NCBI GenBank assembly: GCA_964484305.1 | Contig: CAZAEI010000002.1 | Location: 33,647-97,646, forward strand | Direction of reading: 5' to 3' | Length of the DNA: 64,000 bases | From: DAOVFN01 sp964484305 | GTDB taxonomy: Archaea > Aenigmatarchaeota > Aenigmatarchaeia > QMZP01 | Shown here: piece by piece, positions 1 through 12,700 of the stretch | How positions within the stretch are numbered: the stretch's first letter is position 1 | Layout of the letters: each line of letters opens with the position of its first letter | The notes under the pieces: generated by a model | The model's database searches: none | Told to the model about the DNA's origin: nothing | The model's input: only the letters and a program-made list of their open reading frames with translations | Program-made: the position numbers and the translations under genes

Positions 1-704
1 GCTATGGAGGTGTTGGCCACCTCGAGTGTGGGCCCTGTGTAGTTCGTGGTGTTGAAGTAGTTTGAGGGCTCCCCGTTCTGGATGTAGAACATGTAGGTGT
101 TCTCGCCGATGTCGTCCCCGGTGAAGTCCCGGAGCTCGACCCAGCAGGTCTGGCCCACCACGCCGCTTGGGTCGTGGAGGGTCATGTTGCCCCTGAAGAC
201 CCAGCCCTGGCCGTCGTACCTGTTTATGTACAGGGAACAGTTGACAGTATCAGAGTCCGGGTCTGTTATGTTCACAGAGAAGTTGAAGGGCCTGGTCCAG
301 CCGTCTGCCTGGGGGACGACCTGCTGCTGGGACCAGGTGGAGTTGAGGTTCTCGAGCTGGAACCAGTCCTGGAGGTGGGTCCTGTTGTCATTGAAATAGG
401 CCCTGGAGGAGTTGAGCTGGATGGACCACCATCCCTCCCGGTGGTCTGTGGAATCCCAGGTGCAGTTGTAGTAGCCCTGGGTGGGGTCGGTCTCGTTCTC
501 CACCGGGGTGCAGTCGTGCCAGATTCCATAGGGTGATATCACCTGTATGGTTATGTAGGAGTTGTTGATTATGGCCTCGTCCGGCCTGTCCAGGGAGCAG
601 TCCGAGGTGGTGTTGAGCCTTACCGGGACGGGGTCGGTGACATTGAAGGGCTCCTGGTAGGCGGGGAGGTCGATGTTATTGAGGAGCTGGCCGTAGACGT
701 TGAA
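1..704 (-). repeat. Direct repeat copy A (704 bp visible) of a 3,105-bp-offset duplication
   Basis: Bases 1-704 match 3106-3809 in every segment I compared, including the whole of 97-536. Identity stops after 704 (tgaa then tgcc versus ggtc). The offset of 3,105 bp is 1,035 codons, about three modules, so the frame is kept. The copy probably continues to the left of the window. Confidence 0.9.
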
Positions 705-3700
705 TGCCTGTGATGTGGAGTTCTCAACATCATAGCACTGGTCATTCCAGACCCCACCTATCCACTGCTGGGCACCGAACTTGTAGAAGCAGTTCGGATT
801 GAAGTAGAGGTTGAGGTAGCCCTGGCCGTTAGTGGTGTTCGTCCATTCTGTGTCGAAGTCGCTTCCTGTGGAGGTTATCCAGAATGTCCCGTTGACTCCC
901 TGGGGGACAGGAACATTGCCGGCATCGGTATCGTTTATCAGAACCTGGAATAGCTCGACCCCTGGGCCGCCTGAGCCGTTCCTGTAGACATCCACGCCAT
1001 ATCCCTGTTTCTGGATAACGGTGACATTATCACTCTGGACCGTGAAGTTCTGGGGGCCGAGCTCCACGCCGTAGCCGTCCTCGTCTGTGGCATTTATCTT
1101 GAACTGGCTGTGCCATCCGCTGGGTGATATATCCCCGCAGTCAAAGGTTGTTATGGTGAATGTGGCATCGTTCTGCCAGTTGGTCCCCTGGCATGAGTTG
1201 TAGTCAAGGAGCCCCCATTCATCATTGGGTGTGGCCCTCTTCCAGAGGGTGACATTCATGACATCGTTGTCAGCATCCTTGCACTGTGCAAAGAAACTGA
1301 AACCGCTCTGGTAGCCCCAGCCGTCCACGCTTGGGTCGACGATTGGATTGATATACTGAAGCTGTGGCCTGGTTCCCACGGTGAATGAATCGTTGGCGTA
1401 GAGCGTGACCATCTCATAGTACTGCTTCCAGGCCTGGGCAGTGGTGTTGTAGTTGGGTGGTGTCTGGGCTGTGTCCGAGGCGCTCCTGTTGTGCGTGTAG
1501 TGTCCGTCTCCCTCGTCATCTATGGTGGAGTTTGTTATGAAGTAGTTGGCAGGCCCGTCGAGGGTTATGTTTTTTTCATTGGCCCCAGCCACAGGGTCAA
1601 GACACTCGTCAAAGAGGCTGAAGTTGAAGGTTATGTTTATCCCTGCTTCCTGGACATAGGGGGCGAGGTCTATGGGGGAGTGAATCGTTCCGTTGAGGAA
1701 GGTCCTGAGGGTTATGTTGAGCAGGCTGGAGTTCTCATCCTTGTATCTCTGGTTGTTGTGCACAAAGACCCTCCATTTCTGGACCCCAATATCATATTCA
1801 CAGTTCGATGTTGCGTCATCATCCCCGTCAGGGTGGAAGCTGTAGTTGAAGAACCCATAGTTTGTGTTCTTGGGCGGGTTGCCGGGGTCTGTCACGTTCT
1901 CCAGGTTGGCATGGTCCTTGGTTATGTAGACCGTGCCGTTGGCCTCGCCGCCCGCCAGCTCCTGGAAGTTATCATCCACGTTCTTTACCTTTGTCGAAAG
2001 CACGTAGTACGCAGAGCCGTTCCTCCAGAGCCAGGCACCGTCTCCGTCATATACCGTTATGTTTATGTCGTTCTTCTCCACGGTGTAGTTGAAGGGCCCG
2101 ACCTCGTCAGAGTAGCTCACCCCCCCGCTCCTCGGGTAGTTGGCCTGGTCAGAGCAGTTTGCCTTGTACTGCCATGTCCCGAGGTGGTACTCATAGCTGT
2201 AGACATAACTGTCATAGTAGTAAACCAGGCTGTTGTTGCAGCTGGAGCACCAGGACATGCCAATCTCTGTCCAGTCATCCCAGCCAGAGCCCGTCCACAT
2301 CCTCCTGTAGAAGTATACATTGACGTTGTCGCCGTCAGGGTCAGTGACCCTGACTGACAGGTTGCGCGGTTCCATGTAGGAGCCATTGGCCCCCGTATCA
2401 CCGTCATAGTCAGTGCTGTTCATTGTGGGCTCTGTCAGGACAGGCTCGCTCTCTACGAAGAATCCGGATGTGCTCTCGGCATATTCATGGGTCTCGTTCA
2501 CGTCATTGTAGTAGTCCTTGCCTGCGATAATCATTACAGTGTATTCCTGGGCCGGCAAGCCGGAGGTGTTCATGGAGCAGTTGTACCATCCCTGGCCCTC
2601 CTCGGACTTGTAGTCGCAGGTGAAGTTCTGTCCGGTGTCCTCATGGATTGCCGTTATGTTCAGCCGGCTGAGGTCAACACCTGTCACGTTCCTTCCGCAG
2701 GAGTATTCGGTTATATTGAACCTGAAGGTTACATTGGTTCCGTTAAGGTACTCGATGCCCAGGGGCTGCTCAACCTGAATGGCCAGCTCTTCATAGATAT
2801 AGATGGTCAGGTTGTGGCCGGTTGTGTTCATCTCGTAGTGGCTGTCTGTCACGTTGGCCCACCACTCCTGGGGCCCGATGGAGAAGGAGCAGTCCGGCTC
2901 GAAGAGGTAGTTGGCGTGGCCTGTCTGGTTGGTCTGGTTCAGGGTGACGTTAAGGGAGCTGTCGTTGTAGGTCACCCAGAAGGTCACGTTGACTCCGGGC
3001 GGGAACCAGTTCTGGAGCGTGTAGTTGTCTGTGTCATTGACCAAGACCGTGAGGAGCTCTGTGTCGCCGGTCATGTTGACCGTGGTCCCGTTGGGGGTGA
3101 TGAAAGCTATGGAGGTGTTGGCCACCTCGAGTGTGGGCCCTGTGTAGTTCGTGGTGTTGAAGTAGTTTGAGGGCTCCCCGTTCTGGATGTAGAACATGTA
3201 GGTGTTCTCGCCGATGTCGTCCCCGGTGAAGTCCCGGAGCTCGACCCAGCAGGTCTGGCCCACCACGCCGCTTGGGTCGTGGAGGGTCATGTTGCCCCTG
3301 AAGACCCAGCCCTGGCCGTCGTACCTGTTTATGTACAGGGAACAGTTGACAGTATCAGAGTCCGGGTCTGTTATGTTCACAGAGAAGTTGAAGGGCCTGG
3401 TCCAGCCGTCTGCCTGGGGGACGACCTGCTGCTGGGACCAGGTGGAGTTGAGGTTCTCGAGCTGGAACCAGTCCTGGAGGTGGGTCCTGTTGTCATTGAA
3501 ATAGGCCCTGGAGGAGTTGAGCTGGATGGACCACCATCCCTCCCGGTGGTCTGTGGAATCCCAGGTGCAGTTGTAGTAGCCCTGGGTGGGGTCGGTCTCG
3601 TTCTCCACCGGGGTGCAGTCGTGCCAGATTCCATAGGGTGATATCACCTGTATGGTTATGTAGGAGTTGTTGATTATGGCCTCGTCCGGCCTGTCCAGGG

Positions 3701-6700
3701 AGCAGTCCGAGGTGGTGTTGAGCCTTACCGGGACGGGGTCGGTGACATTGAAGGGCTCCTGGTAGGCGGGGAGGTCGATGTTATTGAGGAGCTGGCCGTA
3801 GACGTTGAAGGTCCTGTTCCCCGGCCAGAACATTTCACTGTCCGGGTTATAGCAGTCATCGTTCTCTATCCTTGTACTGAATATGTGATAGCCGAACTTG
3901 TGGGAGCAGTTGGTGTCCAGATAGTAGTTGAGGTGGCCTGTATCATTGGTCTGATTATACAGGGGATTTCCCCAGTCCCATTCGTTTGATGTGACATAGA
4001 CGGTTCCGTTCACGTCAGCTGGAAGGGCAAGGTTGCCCCTGTCGGTATCGTATACGTAGTAGCTTATGAGTATGGTATCTGTTCCCTGCCTGACCGTGTC
4101 TGTGTTGTTCTGGGTCCTTGCCTGATAGTTTACGCTGTCCTTCTGGACAGTGAAGGACTTTATGTCCGACTCGTCAGTGAAGTCGTGGGTGTCTGTGGCG
4201 TTGAACTTGAAGTTGGAGCTGCCTATGTCGCTGCAGGTGAAGGTGTCAACCACGAATGTCATTACGGTCGGGTTGTACTGGTCACTGGAGCACGGAGCGC
4301 ATTCCTTTGTCTGGAGATGGGTGTAGTCGCTCTCGCTGAACAGCTTCTTGTAGAGGCGGACGGTGACGTTGTTTCCGTCCAGGTCATAGACATCCACGGT
4401 GAAGTTGAATGTTCTTCCCCAGCCCTCTGAGAACGGCGTGACCCCGGTGCCTGTTATGGAGAGGACGGGGTCTGAGCCTATGTAGAACGTGTCATTGAAG
4501 GTTTCCGATATGTTCGCATAGAACTCTCTGCTCGCGTTGATGGTCATGTTATACCACCCGTATACCCATCCGGGGTTGTTTGTCTCTGCCGCAGGTATGG
4601 TGCAGTTATAGATTCCCGGGTTGGAGGTCTCGGCTGCCTGGCAGTAATAGTCAGAGTATCCGCTCCTGTGGATATAGAAGCTCACGTTGGCGTCGCTTAC
4701 AAGGCCGCACCCCGAGGCAAGGTCCGTGAGGTTTGCGCTCAGCAGGACGGGATCAATGCCCTTTCTGAAGCTCTTGTTGAGCGGGGTTATGAGGTCAGGG
4801 GTGAACTCAGAGGTTATGGTTATGTTCCATGTCTCTGAGGAGTTGGATTCCTTGTAGTACTGTGATGAGGTGGTAAGGCCCACCTTCCAGAGCTGCTTGC
4901 CCACGCCATAGGTACAGGAGCCGTCTGGGTTGAACTCGTATTTGATGTATCCTGTGTCATTCACCTGCCTCGAGGTTCCGGAGTCCCAGGACCCCGGGTC
5001 AGAGGCGTTGGTGGTTATCCAGAACCTGCCCTCGGGGTTGTTGGTGCTGGCTGGCGGGTGCGCGGGGTCGTCCTGGTCCCAGACATATATTATCAGGGTT
5101 TTGTTGTCATTGCCCACCCTGTTCACAGTGGTCTCGTTGCCCTGGGTGTGCGTATAGTTAACGTCATCCTCCTCTACAGTGAAATTGACTGGTGTGGTGT
5201 TGAACCACCATTCATCATCCTCTGTTGCATTGAACATCACAGAGAGTATCGTGCTTACGTAACCCGGGCCGAACTGGTGCTGGAAGAAGGCTGTCCAGTT
5301 TATGCCGCTTCCGCTGTCGCTCCCCGCCCCAAGGGGGTTCCATGAACCCTGTGCCGGTTCCTCTGTCCTGAAGTAGCCGTAGACTATTACCTGGTCATAG
5401 TCCTCGTCCGTCACATTGACCGTGAAATTGAAGGTCTCTGACCAGCCCCCGACCCAGGGGATGGCCACAACCCCGGACATGCAGGGCTCGGTCTCTACCC
5501 AGAAGCTGGTCTCTGTCTCGACATACTCCAGTGTCAGGCTCTCGCTGGCGTGGTCTGTTTTGGAGCTGTTGACAGTGAGATTGTAGCCCATGGGCTCCAT
5601 ATCAGAGGTGTTGAAGGAGCAGTTGTACCATCCGGAGCCCTCCTCGGACTTGTAGACGCACTCATACAGGCTCACATTCCTCATCTGGTAGGTCACGCCC
5701 GCGCCTGTTATTACATCCTGGCAGTCATCGGTTACATTGGCCCTGACGGTCACGTTGGTTCCCCGGAGGTGCTCGGTTCCGTTGGGTATCTGGACCTGGT
5801 TTGTCAGGGAACCCGTTATATAAACAGTGTAGTTGTCTGTGGTGTTCTTATTGATGTAGCTGGAATCCGTGATCCCGGCCAGCCAGGTCTGGTTCCCCAC
5901 ACCGTACTTGGGACCGCAGCCCGGATCAAAGGAGTCGGTCGCATTGCCTGATGAATCCGTGGTGGTTGTGTTGCCGCTGTCCTTGCTCGTGCCGGAATAG
6001 GTAATCCAGAAGGTCACGTTCACGCCCTGGGGGTAATTCCCCCTGTCCTCGTCATAGACATTGACTATGAGGTTCGTGTAATCCTGTCCGCTCCTCTGGA
6101 CAGAGCCCTCTGAGCCGCCCGTGTGGTTGCCATGGATGAAGGTGACGGTCACGTTGTCCTCGGAGAGTGCCGGCCCTGTAAGGTTGTCTGTCTCGTAGAG
6201 ATTGAAGGTGTCGTTTATCCTGAACCTGAACTGGGTCGGGCCCATGTCATCAGAGATGAAGTCGCTGACCAGGATTGTGCAGTTGCCTGTCCACTGGACC
6301 ACGTCGTAGCCGCGCTCCACCCAGCCCGAGCCCGTGGTATTTGTGTAGAGGGTGCAGACAGTCTCGTCAGCCTCCGGGTCGTCTATGGTTATATTGTACA
6401 TGTAGGTGGCGCCCCAGCCCCCTGACATGGGGTCTGCGGTGGCCTGGCTAGACACCGGGTCGCGGTTCTCCAGCCAGAACCTGTAGAGCCATGATGTCTC
6501 GTTCGAGTTGTATGTGCCCCTCTCAGCCGTGATATTGATGGTCCAGTTGCCCTCTGGCTGGCTGGTGGAGTTCCAGGTGCAGTTGTAGACGCCGTTGGGC
6601 TCCTCATTCCAGCCGGAGCAGTAGGAGTCGTTGAGGGGTTGGTATATCTCTACGGTGTTGGTGACTCCGGATATGTTGCTCTCGCAGTCCCCGAAGACCG

Positions 6701-9700
6701 TCCAGTTCATTAAGATGTCGTCAGTCACATTGAACTCAGACATGTTGGGCGGCTGGTCGAGGGAGAGCTTTAGCTGGCCCAGGATGTCAAAGTAGTGCTG
6801 GGTTGTGTCGTTCTCGTCATCATAGCACTGGTCGTCCAGGGCCCCTGAAAACCAGTACTGGGAGCCCGTGGGGTAATCGCAGGTCGCGTTGAAGGTGTAG
6901 TTCAGGGCCCCTGAGATGTTGGTCTCCCTGGGATGGCCTGAGTCCAGAAGCCCTGTGGTGCTATTTATGGAGACCCAGAAGGAGCCGTTCACACCCGCAC
7001 CCACGTCCCCTCCCCTGTCGGTGTCGTTGACAAAGATGGAGAAGAATATGGTCTCATCGCCCTCCCTGCTGACTTGGGAGGCCGAGGTATAGTATGAATA
7101 GAGGCTGACGTTGTCCCTCTGGAGATGGAAGAGCTGGGACTGGGTCTCGTTCGAGTAGTTGTATGTGTCATTGGCCACGAACCTGAAGTACTGGATATTT
7201 TCCAGGTAGTCCTGGCAGGAGAAGTTGTGGTGGAAGGTCACGTTGCTCCAGGTGCAGCCCGAGACGTCCGTGGAGTCTATGAATGTCCAGGGCCCGAGCG
7301 TGGAACTGGAAACCCAGAGCGAGATGTTGACGGTGTCCTCTCCGTCCTGGTCGCAGTACTCCACCTTGAAGGTGAAGTTATGGCCCCACCCGTCGGCCCC
7401 GCCGATTCCCACGTCTGTGAAGGGGTTCCTCAGCTGGGGCTTTACGACCAGGATAAGGGCATCCTCCTCCCAGTCCTGGTTCACGTCATAGGACTCGTTG
7501 GTCACGGTCATGTTTACGTCGTGCCTCCCAATCGAGCCCTCGGTGCTGTCCCAGGTAGTGTTGTAGCTCCCGTTGGCCCAGTCATTGGGAGCAGGCGGGG
7601 TCCAGAAGTTGTCTATGGAGAAGTCCACGTCTATGCCTGATATCGGACCGCAGTCATCCTCAACATCCCCCCATATCGGGACTGGGTCGCCCTTGAGGAA
7701 TGGGATGACGCCAATCGGGTAGGTTATATTGGGAGTCAGAATTCCTGTTATGTTGACATTGAACTCAGAGGAGTTGGCGTTGTTGTAGCAGCTCGAGAAG
7801 GTAACCCCTGCCTTCCATTCCTGGGGGCCTGCCCAGTAGTGCGGGCCCGAGCACCCCGGATTGAAATACATTGTGAGGTTGCCATCGTTCTTGGTCGTGT
7901 TCGTCATGAGACCGTCCTGGTGGTTCTGGGAGAACTCTCCGCCTGTCGTTGTCGTGACCCAGAAGTAGCCCGTGTTTCCCGGCATGCCCTCAACCCCGCC
8001 GGTGTAGTTGTTTATCACCCTGACATGGAGAAGGGTCTTGTTGCTGCCGTATCTCTGGACAACGGAGTCGTTGCCCTGCAGGATGCTGAATGTCACATTG
8101 ACATTGGTTACTTCCACGGTGTCCGAGCCTGAGGTGGTGTCGTTCAGGTCGCTTGTGTCAGAGACATTTATCTTCCAGTACCAGGTTCCCACGTCAGCGC
8201 ATGCCGTGAACTGCTCGCTCAGGGTCACGGTCTGGTTCAGGTAGTCCTGAACGCTCTGGCTGTCCTTGGGAAGCCCCCAGTCGGGGGGGGTCTTGGTCAT
8301 ATAGAGCCTCAGGGTTATGTTGTCGTCATCGTCAGAGACATTGATATTGAATGTAAAGGTGGACTTTGCGGGGTTGTTGCCCCAGGGCACGTTGCTGGGC
8401 GTGACCTGCTCGGCATATAGATATGGCCCTATCTGGTGGAAGAAGCCGGTGCTGTTTACTATGTATTCCGGGTTATGGAAGCCCCTGTCAACCCTGGCGT
8501 GGACGGCATACCAGCCCCCTGGGGTGCCTGCTACCTCCCTTGTGCAGTTGTAGTAGCCGTCACCCTCGTCATTCACGTCGCACTCGCTGTTGTAGGTATC
8601 GTGCGTGACATTTATAATCGCATTCGATTCGTTCAGGAGGGTTCCGCACTCATCTGAGAGGTTGGCCCTTATGGTGACGTTATCGCCGTCAAAGCAGAAG
8701 CCGCCCGGGCAGGATATGTTGGTGAAGTTGATTACAAGGTCGCCGTATATCCTCATGGTCTGTGGCGGGGAATTCGTCTCATCATCATAGCACTGGTCCC
8801 CGTATGTGCCGGCTATCCAGTTCCTGTCCCCCACAGTGTAAGAGCAGTTTGGGTTGAAGTAGAATCTTGCGTGGCCAGAGGAGTTGGTGGTGTTGGTCAG
8901 GCCGGAATCATAGCTTGTCCCGCTATAGGCCACAAAGAGGCTGGTGTTGACATCCTGGCCCACATAGGTCAGGTTGTCGCTGTCATAGACCTGGATTATC
9001 ACCACTGTGGAGAGCTGGTCCAGAGACCTGTTCACCTGGGCAAGGCTGCCCTCCCTTACGTACACTGTTACATTGTCAGGCTCGACCTGGAACTGGTTTG
9101 TTGGTGTCGAGTCTGTCCCGCCCTGGGCATCGCTCGCATTGAACTTGTAGTATTTCGGTGCCTGGGCGTCCTGGCAGTTGTGGTAGGTAGAGAAGTTGAG
9201 GGTCTCGCCTGGCTCGCAATCCCAGCAGGTCTGGCTGTCTATAAGGGTGAAGGGCCCGCTTCCGGAGTCCCCCTCCCAGAGCCAGACCGTGACGTTGTCA
9301 AAGTCAGGGTCCTCCACATCCACGCTGAAGTTTGTCAGGGTACCCCATCCCTCTGGGATGACATTCTCGTTGCTCAGCATCGGGTTGTTGTTCTCATAGG
9401 AGATCAGCATGAAGTCGTGTATCTCCTCCTTGGTTCCGTTGTTGTAGTTGGGCGGGTTCGAGGCCTCCATCACTATGTCATAGTATCCGGTTACATCCTG
9501 CTTGGTGGTCGACCAGTTGCAGGAATAGTTCCCGGTGTTCCATTCATAAAGGTTCGTGCAGTTGTATGCAATACTTTCATTGTACCTCAGGGTCACGTTC
9601 AGGAAGGATACGGATATGAAGGTGCCGCAGTCATCTGTAACATTTATCCAGACTGTTATGTTCTCCTCCTGGTGGTAGGTGGAGTTCTCGGCCGAGGCGC

Positions 9701-12700
9701 TGAGGACTATGTTGCCTATGACCGTGACGTTGAAGGTCCCGGACTGGTTGGTCTTGTAGCAGCCGTCCTGGGTGAAGCCCTGCCAGTACTGCTTGCCCAC
9801 ATGGTAGCTGCAGTTCGGGTTGAAATAGTAGGTAACCTCTCCGGTGTCATTGGTCGTGTTGGAGCCTTCCAGGAGGAAGCCCGGGCCCGCATCGGTGGTG
9901 ATATTGAACACAACTGTTGCTGCCGGCGGATATGCCACCTGGTTCCTGTCTGTGTCTGTCACATTGAGTATCAGGGGCGTGGCCGAGCCGGGGCCTGTCC
10001 TGTTCACGGCGGTCTCGTCGCCATAGGAATGCTCAAGGATTACATCCTGCCTCTCCAGGATGAATGAATTGTCATCACCCACATAGTCCCCGCTCGCGAC
10101 GCTTGTGGTGTAGCTAAGGGTCCCGTCCGTGGCATTGAACTTGAAGTACATGGTCGCGGTCTCCCCTGTGAGGTCAGAGCAGGTGTAGCTGGCGCTCCAG
10201 TTCATGGTGGCGTTGTCGCAACTGGTGCACTGCCTCGAGGGCGTAATCTGCTCCCATTCCCCTGTGGACTCCCTCTGCCAGGCATATGCCGTCAGGGTGT
10301 CCTCGGCCTCGTCGCTGGCGTTTACGGTAAAGTTCCTCTGGTAGGACCATCCATCCTGCCTCGGGGTCACGTTCGCCTCCCTGAGCCTCGGTGCAATCTC
10401 GAGGTAGAATGCATGTATCGGCTCTGTAACATTCGGGTAGATATAATCCTTCTGGTCGCTGTAGTAGGTGTCTTGGGTGAGCTCGGTGGCGTTTATTGTT
10501 ATGTTGTACCAGCCACCTGGCTTGCCACCCAGGGTTGACCAGTAATACCTGTAGTAGCCGCCGGGCAGGTTCTCTGCATCAAGGTATTCTATGTAGGTAT
10601 CGTGCCAGGGCCTGAACTCCAAAGGGTATCCCTGGAGAAGGTCATCGCAGTCGTTTGTAAGATATCCGTAAAAGGTGACAGTATCGCCCTCTGTGTAGTT
10701 TGTATTTGACGGGTCCAGAAGGGTCACATTGAGGTCTCCCATTATGGTCATGTCATAAAGGCTTGATACCTTGTCGTTGTAGCAGGATTGGCCAGTGACC
10801 TCTCCCTTCCACTGGTGGCTGCCCACCTCGTATTTTGGAGATGAGCACTTGGCATCGAAATCGTATGTAGCATAACCTGTGTCATTCGTGGGTTCATTAG
10901 TCCCGTCGTCCCAGTTGAACCCGCTCGTGGTAACGTAGAAGGTTATGTTCACATCATATATGAACGAGCCGTTCTCGTCCTGAAGATAGAGTATGAGCGT
11001 GTCTATCTGTGAACCGGATCTGTTCGCTACTGAGCCGTCTCCCTGGATTTCTGTAATGACGAGGTCGTCGTAGTCTATATAAAAGCTGCCGGAGGAGGTC
11101 TCGTTGCTGTAGCCGAACTCGTCAGTGGCATTGAACTTGTAATACTTGGTTCCCACCTCAGAGCAGTTGTGGTGTTCGGTGAAGTTCAGGGTGGCCCAGC
11201 TCCCGGGGCTTGAATATAGCTGGCTGTCCTTGAGCGTCCATGGGCCCGAGGCACTGAATGCCTCCCACAGGTAGACCGTCACGTTGTCCCCGCTGTCATA
11301 GACATCTACAGTGAAGTTGTGGCCCTCGCCCCACCCAACAGAGTAGGGGTTCACGTCTGGGTTTTCAAGAAGCGGGTAGTGTATCGGCTTTACCTTAAGG
11401 AAAAGGCCTTCCTGCTCGTTAAATTTCTTGCCGTACTTCCAGCTGTAGCTTATTTGTTTTATAATTATGCTTCCGTCTGCCTGCATCGTGGCGTCGGAAT
11501 GGGAGTATACGCCTATCTGATGCTGCTGGTTGTTGAACTCGCTGCTCTCGTCATCTGTCACGGTCCTGTTCACCCAGAGCTCTCCGCTGCTCTCGTTGAA
11601 GGTGAAGTTCTGCCAGACCGGTATTACATAGCCCGTGTCTCCGGTCATGTTCACTATACTTTCGCCAATTGTCATGTTGCTCCCTGTCCTGGTGTAGTTT
11701 ATAAGGAAGTCGAGCTCGCTCAGGCTCTCGTATGGCATACCGGGGTTCTGGAAGGTATGGGTATTCTGGGAGAAGCAGCTCCTGCCTGAGCAGTTGTAGT
11801 TGGTGCTGTTGTAGTAGCTAGCCTCGCCCCTCTGGTCACTGATGGCAGCTGCAAGGAGCACGAGTGGTCCTGTCTCGGTGCAGTTCATGCTGAAGTTGAA
11901 CTTCTGTGTCTGCCCCTGGGCAAGGTCGCTGCTCACGTTCCATGATATTGTCCGGTTGCCCGAGTCCCATGAACCCCCGCCCAGGTAGTCCGGCGTGCAT
12001 GAGGGTGGTATATAGAGTGTGGCGTTCCAGTCGCCTGCGGATGAGGCCTCCCCAACGTTCTCAATTATCAGGGTGTAATTCGTTGTCGCGTTAAGTTCTG
12101 CGGACCTTCCCTCAAACGAGGATGTGTTGAGCTCGAAGCGCATGTGCTCCTCCCACTTTGTTCTCACCCTGAAGTAGAGGGTCTGGTTTGCCTGGTAGCT
12201 GCTGCTGACGTTGTCCTTCCAGGTAGAGTTCCAGTAGAACGGACCAACCTGGTCCTCCAGGAAGTGGGCCTTTATGGTATAGGAGGGGTTCTTGTAGAAG
12301 TTCACCCCTATCTCTCCCAAGTCCCAGCTTATTATCTGGCCGTTCAGGGTTCCGCCGAGGTTGATGGAGGCGTCATAGACGGTCCACCCGTAGGGCGTCG
12401 TCTCGTTCAGCCTTACGTCATAGGCAGGGACGCAGCCCTTGTTGTGGACAAAAAGCCTGACATCAAAATCCGTGTAGTTGCTCAGGCTGGCCGGGGATTC
12501 CCTTGTAACCTCCAGTATCGGGACATAGTCGTTTATTATCGTCTTTTCATGCTCTATCGACTTTGCATAGGAATCGGGATAGGTGTAGCTGACCGTCGTG
12601 TTAACCAGGGAGCTTCCGGTTGGCGAGCCCGAGGAGGTAAGGTTGAAGTAGAAGCTTGAGGTGGATGTAAGGTTCGCTTCTTGGTACTGGGGCGAGACTG

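Larger units (their letters stand above)
1..11350 (-). repeat. Distal array of ~330-residue modules in the giant gene
   Basis: Module markers (the conserved DNVTV-like segment) are found near 1040, 2070, 3145, 4140, 5180, 6150, 7125, 8090, 9080, 10050 and 11070, a steady period of 0.96-1.05 kb. Individual modules are diverged in sequence but keep the tryptophan, cysteine and glycine positions, so the array is mostly old. The exception is the recent duplication at its left end. The array continues past the window edge. Confidence 0.75.

Noticed and set aside
1491..2357. Plus-strand open frame of 288 codons
   Set aside because: It is antisense to the giant gene. Its composition (V/G/L-rich) is what the complement of the N/T/Y-rich repeat protein gives, and no start signals are present. 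The same holds for 8871-10067 (398 codons) and other plus-strand frames below 26.5 kb.
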